64,000 nt of DNA from an uncultured Collinsella sp. (GTDB taxonomy: Bacteria; Actinomycetota; Coriobacteriia; Coriobacteriales; Coriobacteriaceae): the NCBI GenBank assembly GCA_902470695.1, contig CABRHH010000002.1, positions 1 to 64,000 on the forward strand, read 5' to 3'. The number at the start of each line of letters is the position of its first letter. Position 1 is the stretch's first letter. The translations under genes were made by a program, and so were the position numbers. A model generated the notes under the pieces. The model was not told the origin of the DNA. It saw only the letters and a list, made by a program, of their open reading frames with translations, and ran no database searches. This document shows positions 35,534 through 44,338 of the stretch, in pieces.

Positions 35534-36283
35534 GTGTTTGGAATTGGCTCGACAGAGCTGGCGATTATTTTGGTCTTCGGCTTTCTGCTGTTTGGGCCCG
35601 ACAAGCTGCCCCAGATGGGGCGCACCATCGGTCGCGCGCTGCGTCAGTTCCGTGAGACGCAGGAGAAGCTGACGGCCGTGGTCCAGACCGAGGTGGTCGA
35701 CCCCATGGCCGCGGCCGCGCAGGCGCCAGCGGCCAAGAAGCCGGCGAGCGCGGCTGCCGCGGACACCGATGCCGACGCCGACGCGCCCACCGCAGCTGCT
35801 GCGCCGGCGCGTACGGAGACCTTTGCCGAGCGTCGAGCCCGCCTGGCCGCGGAGCGCGCGGCGGCAGCCGAGCAAGACGGGCCGGCCGAGGGTGCGGCAG
35901 CAGCGGGCACGAACGAGCCGCAGCCCGAGCAGGCAGCGACCTCCGAGGCGGCTGCAGCGGCGCCTGCCGCGGGGCAACCGGCGCCGGATGCCGTCTCCGA
36001 ACAGGAGGCAGCCGAGGCTGCAACCGCCGACCTCTACGCACGCCGACCCCGCAAGCGCCGTGCCGCCGAGGCCGACATGACGGCCGACGAAGCCGATGCT
36101 GCTGCGACGGATGCGACGGACGCTGGGGCCGAGACTGACTCCGAGACCGGCGCCGTCCCCGCTACCGCCGATGACGCCTACACCGCATCCGAGGCGGGCG
36201 CTTCTGCGACTGCCGCGACCGCGACCACGGTGAGCCAGCCTGACGCCGCTGCTGATGACACCCAGGAAGGGGGCAACCGATAA
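35534..36283 (+). CDS. tatA: Sec-independent translocase subunit TatA/TatB with long acidic tail
   Basis: The 249-residue protein begins MFGIGSTELAIILVFGFLLF, a TatA/B-type membrane helix, followed by FGPDKLPQMGRTIGRALRQF, the amphipathic helix. The remaining ~190 residues are an Ala/Glu/Thr-rich acidic tail with several basic patches, much longer than usual. It starts with GTG after GGGAGG. The stop overlaps the tatC start by one base. The N-terminus fits a TatA that serves also as TatB; no separate tatB is in the window. Confidence 0.85.
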   Translation: MFGIGSTELAIILVFGFLLFGPDKLPQMGRTIGRALRQFRETQEKLTAVVQTEVVDPMAAAAQAPAAKKPASAAAADTDADADAPTAAAAPARTETFAERRARLAAERAAAAEQDGPAEGAAAAGTNEPQPEQAATSEAAAAAPAAGQPAPDAVSEQEAAEAATADLYARRPRKRRAAEADMTADEADAAATDATDAGAETDSETGAVPATADDAYTASEAGASATAATATTVSQPDAAADDTQEGGNR

Positions 36284-37080
36284 TGCCCATCGGACCCGCA
36301 CGCATGCCCTTGCTCGACCACCTTGGCGAGCTGCGCCGGCGCCTGACGATCATCGTGGTGTCGGTGATCGTGGCCACGGTGGTCATGTACTTTGCCACCC
36401 CGGTGCTCGTGGACATCTTGAAGGACCCCATCGAGCCCTTCCTCAACGGTCGCGACTTCGTGATCACCTCCTCGCTTGGTGGCTTCTCCATCAAGTTCGG
36501 CATCGCCATCAAGGTGGCGGTGGTCATGTGCACCCCCATGATCGTGTGGCAGATCCTCGGCTTCTTCCTGCCGGCCCTCAAGCCCAACGAGCGCAAATGG
36601 GTGGTGCCCACGGTCCTCACCGCCACGGTCCTGTTCTTCGTGGGCGCGATCTTCTGCTATTTCCTGATCGTGCCGGCAGGTTTCGAATGGATGATCGCGG
36701 AGACGCAGACGATCGCCGAGGCCCTGCCCGAGCTGCAGGATTACATCAATATCGAGATCTTGCTCATGATCGGCTTCGGCGTGGCCTTCGAGCTGCCGCT
36801 GATCGTGTTCTACCTGGCCGTATTCCACATCGTGCCCTACGCCAGCTTCCGTGCGGCGTGGCGCTACATCTATGTCATCATGCTCGTGGTGTCGGCCTCC
36901 ATCACGCCCGACGCCTCGCCGGTGACGCTCATGTTCATGTACGCGGCTATGCTGTCGCTCTACGAGATCGCGCTGGCGGTCACGCGCGTGGTCATCCTGG
37001 CGCGCGACGGCAAGGCGGGCCTCAGCCAGAGTCGCCTGGGCCTGTTCGGCGATGACGACGACGAGGACGAGGAGGCATAG
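36283..37080 (+). CDS. tatC: Sec-independent translocase subunit TatC
   Basis: The 265-residue protein has six hydrophobic segments and TatC family motifs: MPLLDHLGELRRRL at the cytoplasmic N-terminus, the conserved Glu in GVAFELPL and the SASITPDASP loop. It recognises twin-arginine signal peptides of folded proteins. It ends in an acidic tail (GDDDDEDEEA). The start codon shares one base with the tatA stop, indicating translational coupling. Confidence 0.93.
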   Translation: MPIGPARMPLLDHLGELRRRLTIIVVSVIVATVVMYFATPVLVDILKDPIEPFLNGRDFVITSSLGGFSIKFGIAIKVAVVMCTPMIVWQILGFFLPALKPNERKWVVPTVLTATVLFFVGAIFCYFLIVPAGFEWMIAETQTIAEALPELQDYINIEILLMIGFGVAFELPLIVFYLAVFHIVPYASFRAAWRYIYVIMLVVSASITPDASPVTLMFMYAAMLSLYEIALAVTRVVILARDGKAGLSQSRLGLFGDDDDEDEEA

Positions 37081-37088
37081 GCACAGCC

Positions 37089-37484
37089 ATGCACGAGATG
37101 GGAATTGTCTCGGGTATCCTACAGGTTGCAGCTGATTCGGCGCGCAGGGCCCAGGCTCTGCGCGTCGTTGCCGTTTCGGTGCGCATCGGCGACATGTGCG
37201 AGGTCGTGCCCGAGTCGCTCGACTTCGCCTGGGAGGTTCTGCGCGATGAGGATCCGCTGACCGCTCGCGCCGAGCTGCGATGCGAGCGGGTGCGCCCGGC
37301 GAGCGTGTGCATGGCATGCGGGCACGCCTTCGAGCACGATCGCTTCCACCTGCGGTGCCCGCAGTGCGGCAGCGCCGAGACTCGCCTCGAGCACGGGCGC
37401 GAGCTCGACATCGTGTCGCTGGACATCGAGACGCCCGACGACGAGACGCCCGATGATGAGACGGGCGCCGGGGTCGCTATGTAG
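37089..37484 (+). CDS. hypA: Hydrogenase nickel-insertion chaperone HypA
   Basis: The 131-residue protein starts MHEMG, where His2 binds nickel, and contains a zinc site CMACG...CPQCG (residues ~76-96). It delivers nickel to [NiFe]-hydrogenase together with HypB. The C-terminus has a duplicated acidic ETPDD/ETPDDET stretch. It lies 8 bases after tatC, so the two are co-transcribed; hydrogenases are common Tat substrates. No hydrogenase structural gene is in the window. Confidence 0.92.
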   Translation: MHEMGIVSGILQVAADSARRAQALRVVAVSVRIGDMCEVVPESLDFAWEVLRDEDPLTARAELRCERVRPASVCMACGHAFEHDRFHLRCPQCGSAETRLEHGRELDIVSLDIETPDDETPDDETGAGVAM

Positions 37485-37708
37485 CGGATGGTTGCCGCAC
37501 GCGATGCGGGTGCCCACGACGGCTGCAGCCAGCTCGGCGGCGAGAGGCCTGTTGGGGAGCGGCCGTCCTTGCGGCGCATGGTCCTTTCGGCAGCGGGACC
37601 GCCACAGGTATCGAGCGCGTCTCCGGTGCCGTTCGCGCCGTCGAGGTGGAGGGCTATCATGGAGCAACATCCCATGTGATATGTGCGGAAGGGGAGAGGG
37701 GATTCTTC

Positions 37709-38401
37709 ATGGCAGAGCAGACGATCGAGGTTTCGCAGCCGGTGCTATCGCGCAACGAGCGCATGGCGGCTGGGCTGCGCGAACGGTTCCGGGCGAGCGG
37801 CACCTTTGTGGTCAACGTGCTGTCGAGCCCTGGGTCGGGAAAGACCACCACCATTCTTGCCACGAACGAGCGCCTGCGCGCGCATGGCCTGACCTGCGCG
37901 GTTATCGAGGGCGACATCGCCTCGGATGTGGATGCGCGCGCGTGCAAGGAGGCGGGCATGCCGTCCATCCAAATCAACACGGGCGGCCTGTGCCACCTGG
38001 AGGGCAACATGATCTCCCAGGCGGTGGACGCCTTCGATGCCAGCGTGGGCCTGGACAGCATCGACGTCATCTTCATCGAGAACGTGGGCAACCTGGTGTG
38101 CCCGGTCGATTTCGACCTGGGCGAGAACCTCTCCATCATGATCTTGTCGGTGCCCGAGGGCGACGACAAGCCGCTCAAGTACCCGGGCATCTTCCAGCAC
38201 GCGGGCGCGCTGCTGCTGAACAAGGTCGACGTGGCCTCGGCGTTCGATTTCGACCTTACGGCCTACAACGCGGTGCTCGACGACCTGAACCCGCGCGCGC
38301 CGCGCTTTTCGGTGAGCGCCCGGCATGGCACGGGCATGGACGCCTGGTGCACGTGGCTGCGCGCCCAGATCGAGCGCGAGAAGGGCGTCGGTGTGGCGTA
38401 G
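37709..38401 (+). CDS. hypB: Hydrogenase nickel-incorporation GTPase HypB
   Basis: The 230-residue SIMIBI-class GTPase has a P-loop SSPGSGKTT, EGDIASDVDA, the metal-site region NTGGLCHLEG, and NVGNLVCPVDFDLGE. LNKVD supplies guanine recognition. It lacks the His-rich nickel-storage N-terminus found in some HypB proteins. The ATG at 37709 follows GGGGAGAGGG. A gap of 224 bases without a gene separates it from hypA. Confidence 0.92.
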   Translation: MAEQTIEVSQPVLSRNERMAAGLRERFRASGTFVVNVLSSPGSGKTTTILATNERLRAHGLTCAVIEGDIASDVDARACKEAGMPSIQINTGGLCHLEGNMISQAVDAFDASVGLDSIDVIFIENVGNLVCPVDFDLGENLSIMILSVPEGDDKPLKYPGIFQHAGALLLNKVDVASAFDFDLTAYNAVLDDLNPRAPRFSVSARHGTGMDAWCTWLRAQIEREKGVGVA

Positions 38402-38745
38402 CGCTGCATCTCGGCGGTGGAGTGCGCCCAGCAGGGCGGTTGAACCCGGCGGGGAGTTGCGGGCCGGTTGAACCCGGCGGGCCGGCTGCGCTCGGTGAGG
38501 TGCCGTGGGCCGCCCGCGCCTGGCGGGGCACCTCGTCCTGCGGGGAAGGCATGCTGCGGCGGGGCGCATCGGGTCCTGTTGCCGCCCTCTGCAGCGTAGC
38601 GCGGCTCCCCGTTACCCGCTCCGCCAGCGCGCACTTCAGCCCCAGATCGTGCACCCGCGCTTCGTGCCGGTTTCGCGAACGGCGGGTGTCTCGCGTATAC
38701 TGAGCGACACATGCACAGATGATACGCAGACGAAGGAGCCGATCG
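38402..38745. other. Gap between hypB and topA
   Basis: Two exact copies of CGGTTGAACCCGGCGGG (38437-38453 and 38465-38481) are 28 bases apart. A -10-like TATACT near 38696 may belong to topA. No gene is supported. Confidence 0.4.
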
Positions 38746-41445
38746 GTGAAGCTGGTTGTCGCTGAGAAGAATATCGCCGCGCAGAAGATTGCACAGCTGC
38801 TATCCGACGCCGGCAAGCCCCGTGCCGACAAGGTGTACAACACGCAGGTCTACCGCTTCACGGTGGGCGGCGAGGACTGGGTGTCCATGGGTCTGGCCGG
38901 CCACATCCTGGCCCCCGACTTCCCCGACGAGGTGCTGTTCGACAAGAAGATGGGCTGGTACAGCCTGAGCGAGGAGGGCGAGGTCCTGCCGGCCGAGGTG
39001 CCCGAGGGGCTGGCGCGTCCGCCGTATGACACCAAACGCAAGCCCTATCTCGCCAACGGTATCTCCATCAAGGGCTGGAAGGTCGAGAGTCTGCCGTACC
39101 TCACCTGGGCTCCCATCGTGAAGACGCCGGCGGAAAAAGAGATTATCCGCGTGCTCAAGAACCTGGCGAAGAAGGCCGACGAGGTCATCATCGCCACCGA
39201 CTTCGACCGCGAGGGCGAGCTGATCGGCTCGGACGCCCTGAACATGGTGCGCGAGGTTGCCCCGGAGCTGCCGGCATCGCGCGCCCGCTACTCGGCGCTC
39301 ATCAAAGGCGAGGTGACCGAGGCGTTCGCCAACCTCGTCAAGCTCGACCAGGACTTGGCCGACGCCGGCGAGAGTCGTCAGTATATCGACCTGATCTGGG
39401 GTGCGGTGCTCACGCGCTACCTCACGCTCGCCAAGTTCGGCGGCTTCGGCAACGTGCGCTCCGCCGGTCGCGTGCAAACACCCACGTTGGCGCTGGTGGT
39501 GGAGCGCGAGCGCGAGCGCATGGCGTTCGTGCCCGAGGACTACTGGCAGATCCGCGGCATGGGCGAGGCGAGCGCGCAGGAGTTCAAGATCGCCCACACC
39601 ACGGCCCGCTTCACGGACAAGGCGGCGGCTGAGGCGGCGTTTGCCCATGTGAAGGGTGCCACCACCGGCACCGTTTCCTCGGTGGCCAAGCGCAGCCGCA
39701 AGCAGCAGCCCCCGGTGCCGTTCAACACCACGGCTCTGCAGGCGGCGGCCGCGTCCGAGGGCATCAGCCCGGCGCGCACCATGCGCATCGCCGAGTCCCT
39801 CTATATGAGCGGCCTGATCTCGTACCCGCGTGTGGACAACACCGTCTACCCGCGCAGCCTCGACATTGCCGGCATCGTGCAGGGCCTGGCTGCAGGCACC
39901 CCGGCGCTCGCGCCCGTGTGCAAGAAGATCCTGGCGGGACCGCTCACGCCTACGCGCGGCAAGGTGGAGACCACCGACCACCCGCCCATCCATCCCACCG
40001 GCCAGGGCGACCCCTCCACGCTCGACGGCGGCCAGCTCAAGCTCTACAACCTCATCGCGCGGCGCTTCCTGGCCACGCTCATGGGGCCGGCCACCATCGA
40101 GAACACCAAGCTGGTGATCGACGTGGCGGGCGAGCCGTTCGCCGCGAGCGGCGACGTGCTGGTGGAGGCGGGTTTCCGCGAGGCCTATCCATACGGTCTC
40201 AAGCGCGACGAGCAGCTGCCCGCGCTGGCCGAGGGCGATGCGGTGGCGGTGCGCGACATCAAGCTGGAGGCCAAGCAGACCGAGCCACCGGCGCGCTACT
40301 CGCAGGGCAAGCTGGTGCAGGAGATGGAGAAGCGCGGTCTGGGCACCAAGTCCACGCGCGCGAGCATCATCGAGCGCCTCTACACCGTGCGCTATCTCAA
40401 GAACGACCCCATCGAGCCCAGTCAGCTCGGCATGGCGATCGTGGATGCGCTGTCGCAGTTTGCGCCGCGCATCACCACGCCCGAGATGACCGCCGAGCTC
40501 GACGAGGATATGACGAAGGTGGCTGAGGGCAAGGACACGCAGGGCCATGTGGTCGAGCATTCGCGGGCGCTGCTCGCCGGCATGCTGGACGCGCTGATCG
40601 AGCACAAGGACGATTTGGGAGAGGCCATCTCCGATGCCGTGACCGCCGACGCGCGCGTGGGCGCGTGCCCCAAGTGCGGCAAGGACCTGGTGATGAAGAC
40701 GAGCGCCAAGACGCGCGGCAGCTTCATCGGGTGCATGGGATGGCCGGAGTGCGACGTGACCTATCCGGTGCCGAGCGGCGTGAAGGTGAGTCCGCTGGAG
40801 GGTGAGGCCGCCGTGTGCCCGGAGTGCGGGGCGCCGCGTATCAAGTGCCAGCCGTTCCGCCAGAAGGCCTACGAGCAGTGCGTGAACCCTACGTGCCCCA
40901 CCAACTACGAGCCCGATCTCAAGGTGGGCGAGTGCCCGGTGTGCGCCGAGGCCGGGCGCCATGGCGACCTGATCGCGCATAAGAGCGAGAAGAGCGGCAA
41001 GCGGTTTATCCGCTGCGAGAACTACGACGAGTGCGGCGTGAGCTATCCGCTGCCCGCCCGTGGCAAGCTTTCCGCCACCGGCGAGGTGTGCGAGCACTGC
41101 GGCGCGCCCGTGGTGGTGGTCGAGACGGCGCGCGGTCCGTGGCGCATCTGCGTGAACATGGATTGCCCGGGCAAGGAGAAGAAGCCTGCCCGCGGCAAGG
41201 CGGGCTCTGCGAAGAAGACCCCGGCTGCGGGGAAGAAGACCTCGGCTGCGGCCAAGAAGGGCGCGAAGAGCGCCGCGGGGAAGAAGGCTGCAGCTGGGAA
41301 GGCTGCGGCTGCGGCGAAGGGCGCGGCTGGGAAGGCTGCGGCTGCGGCGAAGGGCGCGGCTGGGAAGAGCTCGGCCGGGAAGGCTGCGGCTGGGAAGAGC
41401 TCGGCGGCGAAGGGAACGGTCGGGAAGAAGGCTGCTGGCAAGTAG
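38746..41445 (+). CDS. topA: Type IA DNA topoisomerase I with zinc ribbons and lysine-rich tail
   Basis: The 899-residue protein has an N-terminal TOPRIM domain (KLVVAEKNIAAQ; ATDFDREGELIG), a central domain with the active-site Tyr360 in LISYPRVDNTVYP, and ESGRVQTP-like RSAGRVQTPTLAL. About four zinc ribbons follow (from CPKCGKDLV, residue ~640). The last ~85 residues are a Lys/Ala/Gly-rich tail like histone H1, built of AAGKAAA-type repeats. It relaxes negative supercoils. The YPRVDN form of the active site resembles the archaeal/topoisomerase III-like branch more than E. coli TopA. The GTG at 38746 follows GAAGGAG. Confidence 0.88.
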   Translation: MKLVVAEKNIAAQKIAQLLSDAGKPRADKVYNTQVYRFTVGGEDWVSMGLAGHILAPDFPDEVLFDKKMGWYSLSEEGEVLPAEVPEGLARPPYDTKRKPYLANGISIKGWKVESLPYLTWAPIVKTPAEKEIIRVLKNLAKKADEVIIATDFDREGELIGSDALNMVREVAPELPASRARYSALIKGEVTEAFANLVKLDQDLADAGESRQYIDLIWGAVLTRYLTLAKFGGFGNVRSAGRVQTPTLALVVERERERMAFVPEDYWQIRGMGEASAQEFKIAHTTARFTDKAAAEAAFAHVKGATTGTVSSVAKRSRKQQPPVPFNTTALQAAAASEGISPARTMRIAESLYMSGLISYPRVDNTVYPRSLDIAGIVQGLAAGTPALAPVCKKILAGPLTPTRGKVETTDHPPIHPTGQGDPSTLDGGQLKLYNLIARRFLATLMGPATIENTKLVIDVAGEPFAASGDVLVEAGFREAYPYGLKRDEQLPALAEGDAVAVRDIKLEAKQTEPPARYSQGKLVQEMEKRGLGTKSTRASIIERLYTVRYLKNDPIEPSQLGMAIVDALSQFAPRITTPEMTAELDEDMTKVAEGKDTQGHVVEHSRALLAGMLDALIEHKDDLGEAISDAVTADARVGACPKCGKDLVMKTSAKTRGSFIGCMGWPECDVTYPVPSGVKVSPLEGEAAVCPECGAPRIKCQPFRQKAYEQCVNPTCPTNYEPDLKVGECPVCAEAGRHGDLIAHKSEKSGKRFIRCENYDECGVSYPLPARGKLSATGEVCEHCGAPVVVVETARGPWRICVNMDCPGKEKKPARGKAGSAKKTPAAGKKTSAAAKKGAKSAAGKKAAAGKAAAAAKGAAGKAAAAAKGAAGKSSAGKAAAGKSSAAKGTVGKKAAGK

Positions 41446-41740
41446 CCGACGACTGCATAGAAGGCCGCTGGCGAGAGGCCGACGACTGCGCAGAAGCCCG
41501 CTGGCGAGAGGCCGACGACTGCGCAGGTTGTGACGTCAAAGAGGGCCGTTGCCAAGATGCCCCGCATCCTGGTCGTTCGTAGAAGCGCGGCTCGCGCGCC
41601 GGCGAGCAGTACAGCCCCTCGCATCCATGCCCTTGTCGTTCGCGAGGGCATGGACCCATGTGTCTTTGCCGTCCGCAAGGTCCGGGTTCATGCACCCTTG
41701 GTCGTCTGTGAGGGCATGGGCCCGTGTGTCCTTGCTGTCC
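41446..41740. repeat. Tandem duplications downstream of topA
   Basis: A 33-base unit (GCCGACGACTGC...CGCTGGCGAGAG) is present about three times at 41444-41526 and stays in the topA frame beyond the stop. A longer ~63-66-base unit is present twice at 41630-41755 (each with GAGGGCATGG and TGTCCGCAAG). No gene is supported. Confidence 0.6.
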
Positions 41741-41749
41741 GCAAGAGCA

Positions 41750-41975
41750 CGGGTTCGCGTTTTGGTCGTCTGGGAATCTCGGGTTCGGCTTTCGTCCATT
41801 CAGGCGTGAAAATCGACCTCAGATGGCCAAAAGCCGAACCCGGAACGCGCCGATGGCCGAAAACCGAACCCGGATTATATCGACGGCCGAAATCCGAACC
41901 CGGAACGCCTCAAATGGACGAAACTCGCACCCGGGACGCATCGATGGACAAAACCCGAACCCGACGCGTGCTGTC
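41750..41975. repeat. Family 1 inverted array, locus C
   Basis: One forward unit and the centre (41781-41800 against 41822-41841, 17 of 20 matching, loop containing GTGAAAAT) are followed by four to five inverted ~30-base units such as GATGGCCGAAAACCGAACCC up to about 41970. It lies between topA and a DUF4143 gene. 41976-42130 holds nothing recognisable. Confidence 0.78.
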
Positions 41976-42136
41976 GAACGGGATGCGGCCCCGAAGGCGC
42001 GGCGCTTGGAATACAGCAACCAGGGGCTCCGTCTCGTCCGGCGTGTTCTCGCCCCGCTCACGCTGAGTGTCTTCAGGCGCACGGTATGACACCTTGCACC
42101 TTACATGAGCCGTATGCCCCTCTTTCTGCTGATATG

Positions 42137-42211
42137 TTCGGAAGACATGCATCAACATATTCGGAAAAACTACATTGAGTCTTTCGGAAAACATACATCA
42201 TCATCTATGAT
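42137..42211 (+). promoter_or_regulatory. Promoter with three 23-bp direct repeats
   Basis: TTCGGAA recurs at 42137, 42160 and 42183, exactly 23 bases apart, each followed by an ACATACAT-like stretch. The third copy coincides with the -35 position of a promoter whose -10 is TATGAT at 42206-42211 (17-base spacer). This looks like an operator for cooperative binding of an unknown regulator. Confidence 0.6.
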
Positions 42212-42234
42212 GGTGATGTCGAAGGGAGCTATAG

Positions 42235-43545
42235 ATGGCGGAATCAAGCGGTAAGCCGCAAGGATATCGTCCTCGTATCGTTGATGCGCAAGTCGAGCGA
42301 TATCTCAAGATCTTCGGCGCGGTGGAAATCGCGGGCACCAAATGGTGCGGCAAAACATGGACCTCGCTTGAGCACGGCGCGAGCGTGAGCTACGTGGACG
42401 AGGATCTTGCGCAGGCCCAGGCAGACCCCTTCTTAATGACGCTTGGCGACCGTCCACATGTCATCGACGAGTGGCAGCTTGCCCCACGCATCTGGGACGC
42501 CGTGCGTCGGAGCGTCGACCGCGAGCGCGGGCTCCGAGGAGGTTGGATACTTACGGGTTCGTCGACACCGGTGTCGCGGGATGACGAGCCCTCGGGCGCG
42601 CCGAGCCATAGTGGAGCTGGCCGCATCGGGCGCATCCGCATGTACCCTATGTCATTGTTTGAGAGCGGGGATTCAACAGGCGCCGTATCACTGGCCGGTT
42701 TGTTCGCAGGAGCATTTGAGCCCTGCATAGCTCCTGACGATACCGTGCGGCTCATTGAGCTGTGCTGCCGAGGGGGATGGCCGGAGGCGATAGGCATGCA
42801 GGTGCCCGACGCCCAGGTCCTTGCGAGGGAGTATCTGCGTATCTTCTATTCCGAGAGCGCACCCAGGGCAAGGAAGAGCGGGGAGATTGCTGCCAGAATG
42901 GTTGCGTCACTGGCGCGTAACCTTGGTCAGGCGGCAACATATGGGACTATCATGCAAGACATGTATGGCGAGGAAGATGACCCGGTCGCGCTGCTTGATA
43001 GCCGAACGGTGAGCGCGTACCTTGCTTTTCTAAAATCTGCCTATCTTGTTGAGGAGGTGCCCGGATGGGTGCCGCCCATGCGCTCGCGCAAACGGCTTGC
43101 AACAAAGCCGAAGCGCTATCTGTCCGATCCGTCCCTGGCGGCGGCGCAGCTCGGCATGAACTTCGATGCGCTGTTGCACGACTGTCAGACCTTTGGCTTA
43201 CTGTTCGAATCGCTTTGCATGAGGGATTTGGTGGTCTATGCTCGCGCGCTGCCCGATATTGGTTTTGAGCCGGTCCGTTATTATCGCGATGATTCCGGTC
43301 TCGAGGCGGATGCCATCGTCGAGTTGGCCGACGGGCGCTGGGCTGCATTTGAGTTCAAGGTGAGTGAAGACAAGGTTCAGGGCGCAGTGGACGGCTTGCT
43401 GCGTCTCAAGAACAAGCTGTGCGCGAACGAGCATGCACGTGCTCGCGAACCCGAGTTCCTTGCGGTCCTGACTGGAAACTCGCGCTATGCGCGCAGAACG
43501 CCGGAAGGCGTGTACGTGATTCCCCTTCGGGCGCTTACGGCGTAG
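42235..43545 (+). CDS. AAA ATPase of the DUF4143 family, first copy
   Basis: The 436-residue protein has an N-terminal ATPase region (VEIAGTKWCGKTWTSLEHG as P-loop; HVIDEWQLAPRIWDAVRR as Walker B region; ILTGSS as sensor) and a C-terminal DUF4143 domain (~210-410) with a nuclease-like tail (YRDDSGLEADAIVE, then WAAFEFKVS). The P-loop is unusual, KWCGKT instead of RRCGKS. The family is widespread and its role is unknown; some members are linked to mobile elements or defence. The start follows GAAGGGAG. It is isolated, with repeat arrays on both sides and its own operator-like repeats. Confidence 0.85.
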   Translation: MAESSGKPQGYRPRIVDAQVERYLKIFGAVEIAGTKWCGKTWTSLEHGASVSYVDEDLAQAQADPFLMTLGDRPHVIDEWQLAPRIWDAVRRSVDRERGLRGGWILTGSSTPVSRDDEPSGAPSHSGAGRIGRIRMYPMSLFESGDSTGAVSLAGLFAGAFEPCIAPDDTVRLIELCCRGGWPEAIGMQVPDAQVLAREYLRIFYSESAPRARKSGEIAARMVASLARNLGQAATYGTIMQDMYGEEDDPVALLDSRTVSAYLAFLKSAYLVEEVPGWVPPMRSRKRLATKPKRYLSDPSLAAAQLGMNFDALLHDCQTFGLLFESLCMRDLVVYARALPDIGFEPVRYYRDDSGLEADAIVELADGRWAAFEFKVSEDKVQGAVDGLLRLKNKLCANEHARAREPEFLAVLTGNSRYARRTPEGVYVIPLRALTA

Positions 43546-43854
43546 GTCGAGCGGCGGGGCTGTCTGCGGGCGAGGTCTAGGTTCGGATGGCACCGCTTGC
43601 TCGGCGCGAACTCGTTTTCCGGCTGTTTGGAGAAGCTTGAGGAGAGGTTCGGGGAGAGGACCGGGGAGGGGTTCAGGAAAAGGTTCGGGGAGAGAATCGG
43701 GTTCGCGCTCTGGTTAGTGTGCACGAGCTTCGGTCCATGCGTCGGTCGTTCCACGGGAACGCGGGCTTGTGCTTCGGCCGCTTGCAGCGGCTCGAATCCG
43801 TGCCTTGACCGTCTGCGGGAGTTCGGGCTCGCATTCCGATTACTTGGCACGAGC
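43546..43854. other. Gap with short G-rich duplications
   Basis: Near 43640-43700 a degenerate ~15-base unit, AGGTTCGGGGAGAGG, repeats about four times. No gene is supported. Confidence 0.4.
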
Positions 43855-44215
43855 TTTGGTCCACGCGTTGGTCATTCCACAAAATCCCGGGTTCGCGTTT
43901 TGGTCGCCTGGGAATCCCGGGTTCGGCTTTCGTCCATTCAGGCGTGAAAATCGGCCCCGGATGGCCGAAATCCGCACCCGGAACGCGCCGATGGCCAAAA
44001 GCCGAACCCGGATTATATCGACGGCCGAAACCCGCACCCGGAACGCATCGACGGCCGAAAACCGAACCCGGGATATGCCAACGTCCAGGACTCGGGCTCC
44101 GGAAACCGGGCGATGGACACGATTCGCACCCGGACTGTGCTGACGGCAAAAATCCGCACCCGGAGGCCCGCGCCGATGGCCGAAAACCGAACCCAGAAGG
44201 TCGTCTGGAGGGTTG
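43855..44215. repeat. Family 1 inverted array, locus D
   Basis: Forward units (CGGGTTCGCGTTTTGGTCGC) precede a centre at 43919-43979 with a GTGAAAAT loop. Inverted units such as GATGGCCAAAAGCCGAACCC and GACGGCCGAAACCCGCACCC run to about 44200. Its first inverted units are nearly the same as those of locus C. It lies between two convergent genes. 44216-44338 holds no gene. Confidence 0.8.
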
Positions 44216-44338
44216 GGTTGAACGCCCGATCGCGCCCTTCGGCCATGCTGGGCTGTTCACCGGCTCAGGCTGTCGGCGCGCCCCGGGTGCGACCCTTCCA
44301 CCCGTGCTGACCCCATCTCGTCGCGACTTGTCATGCCC

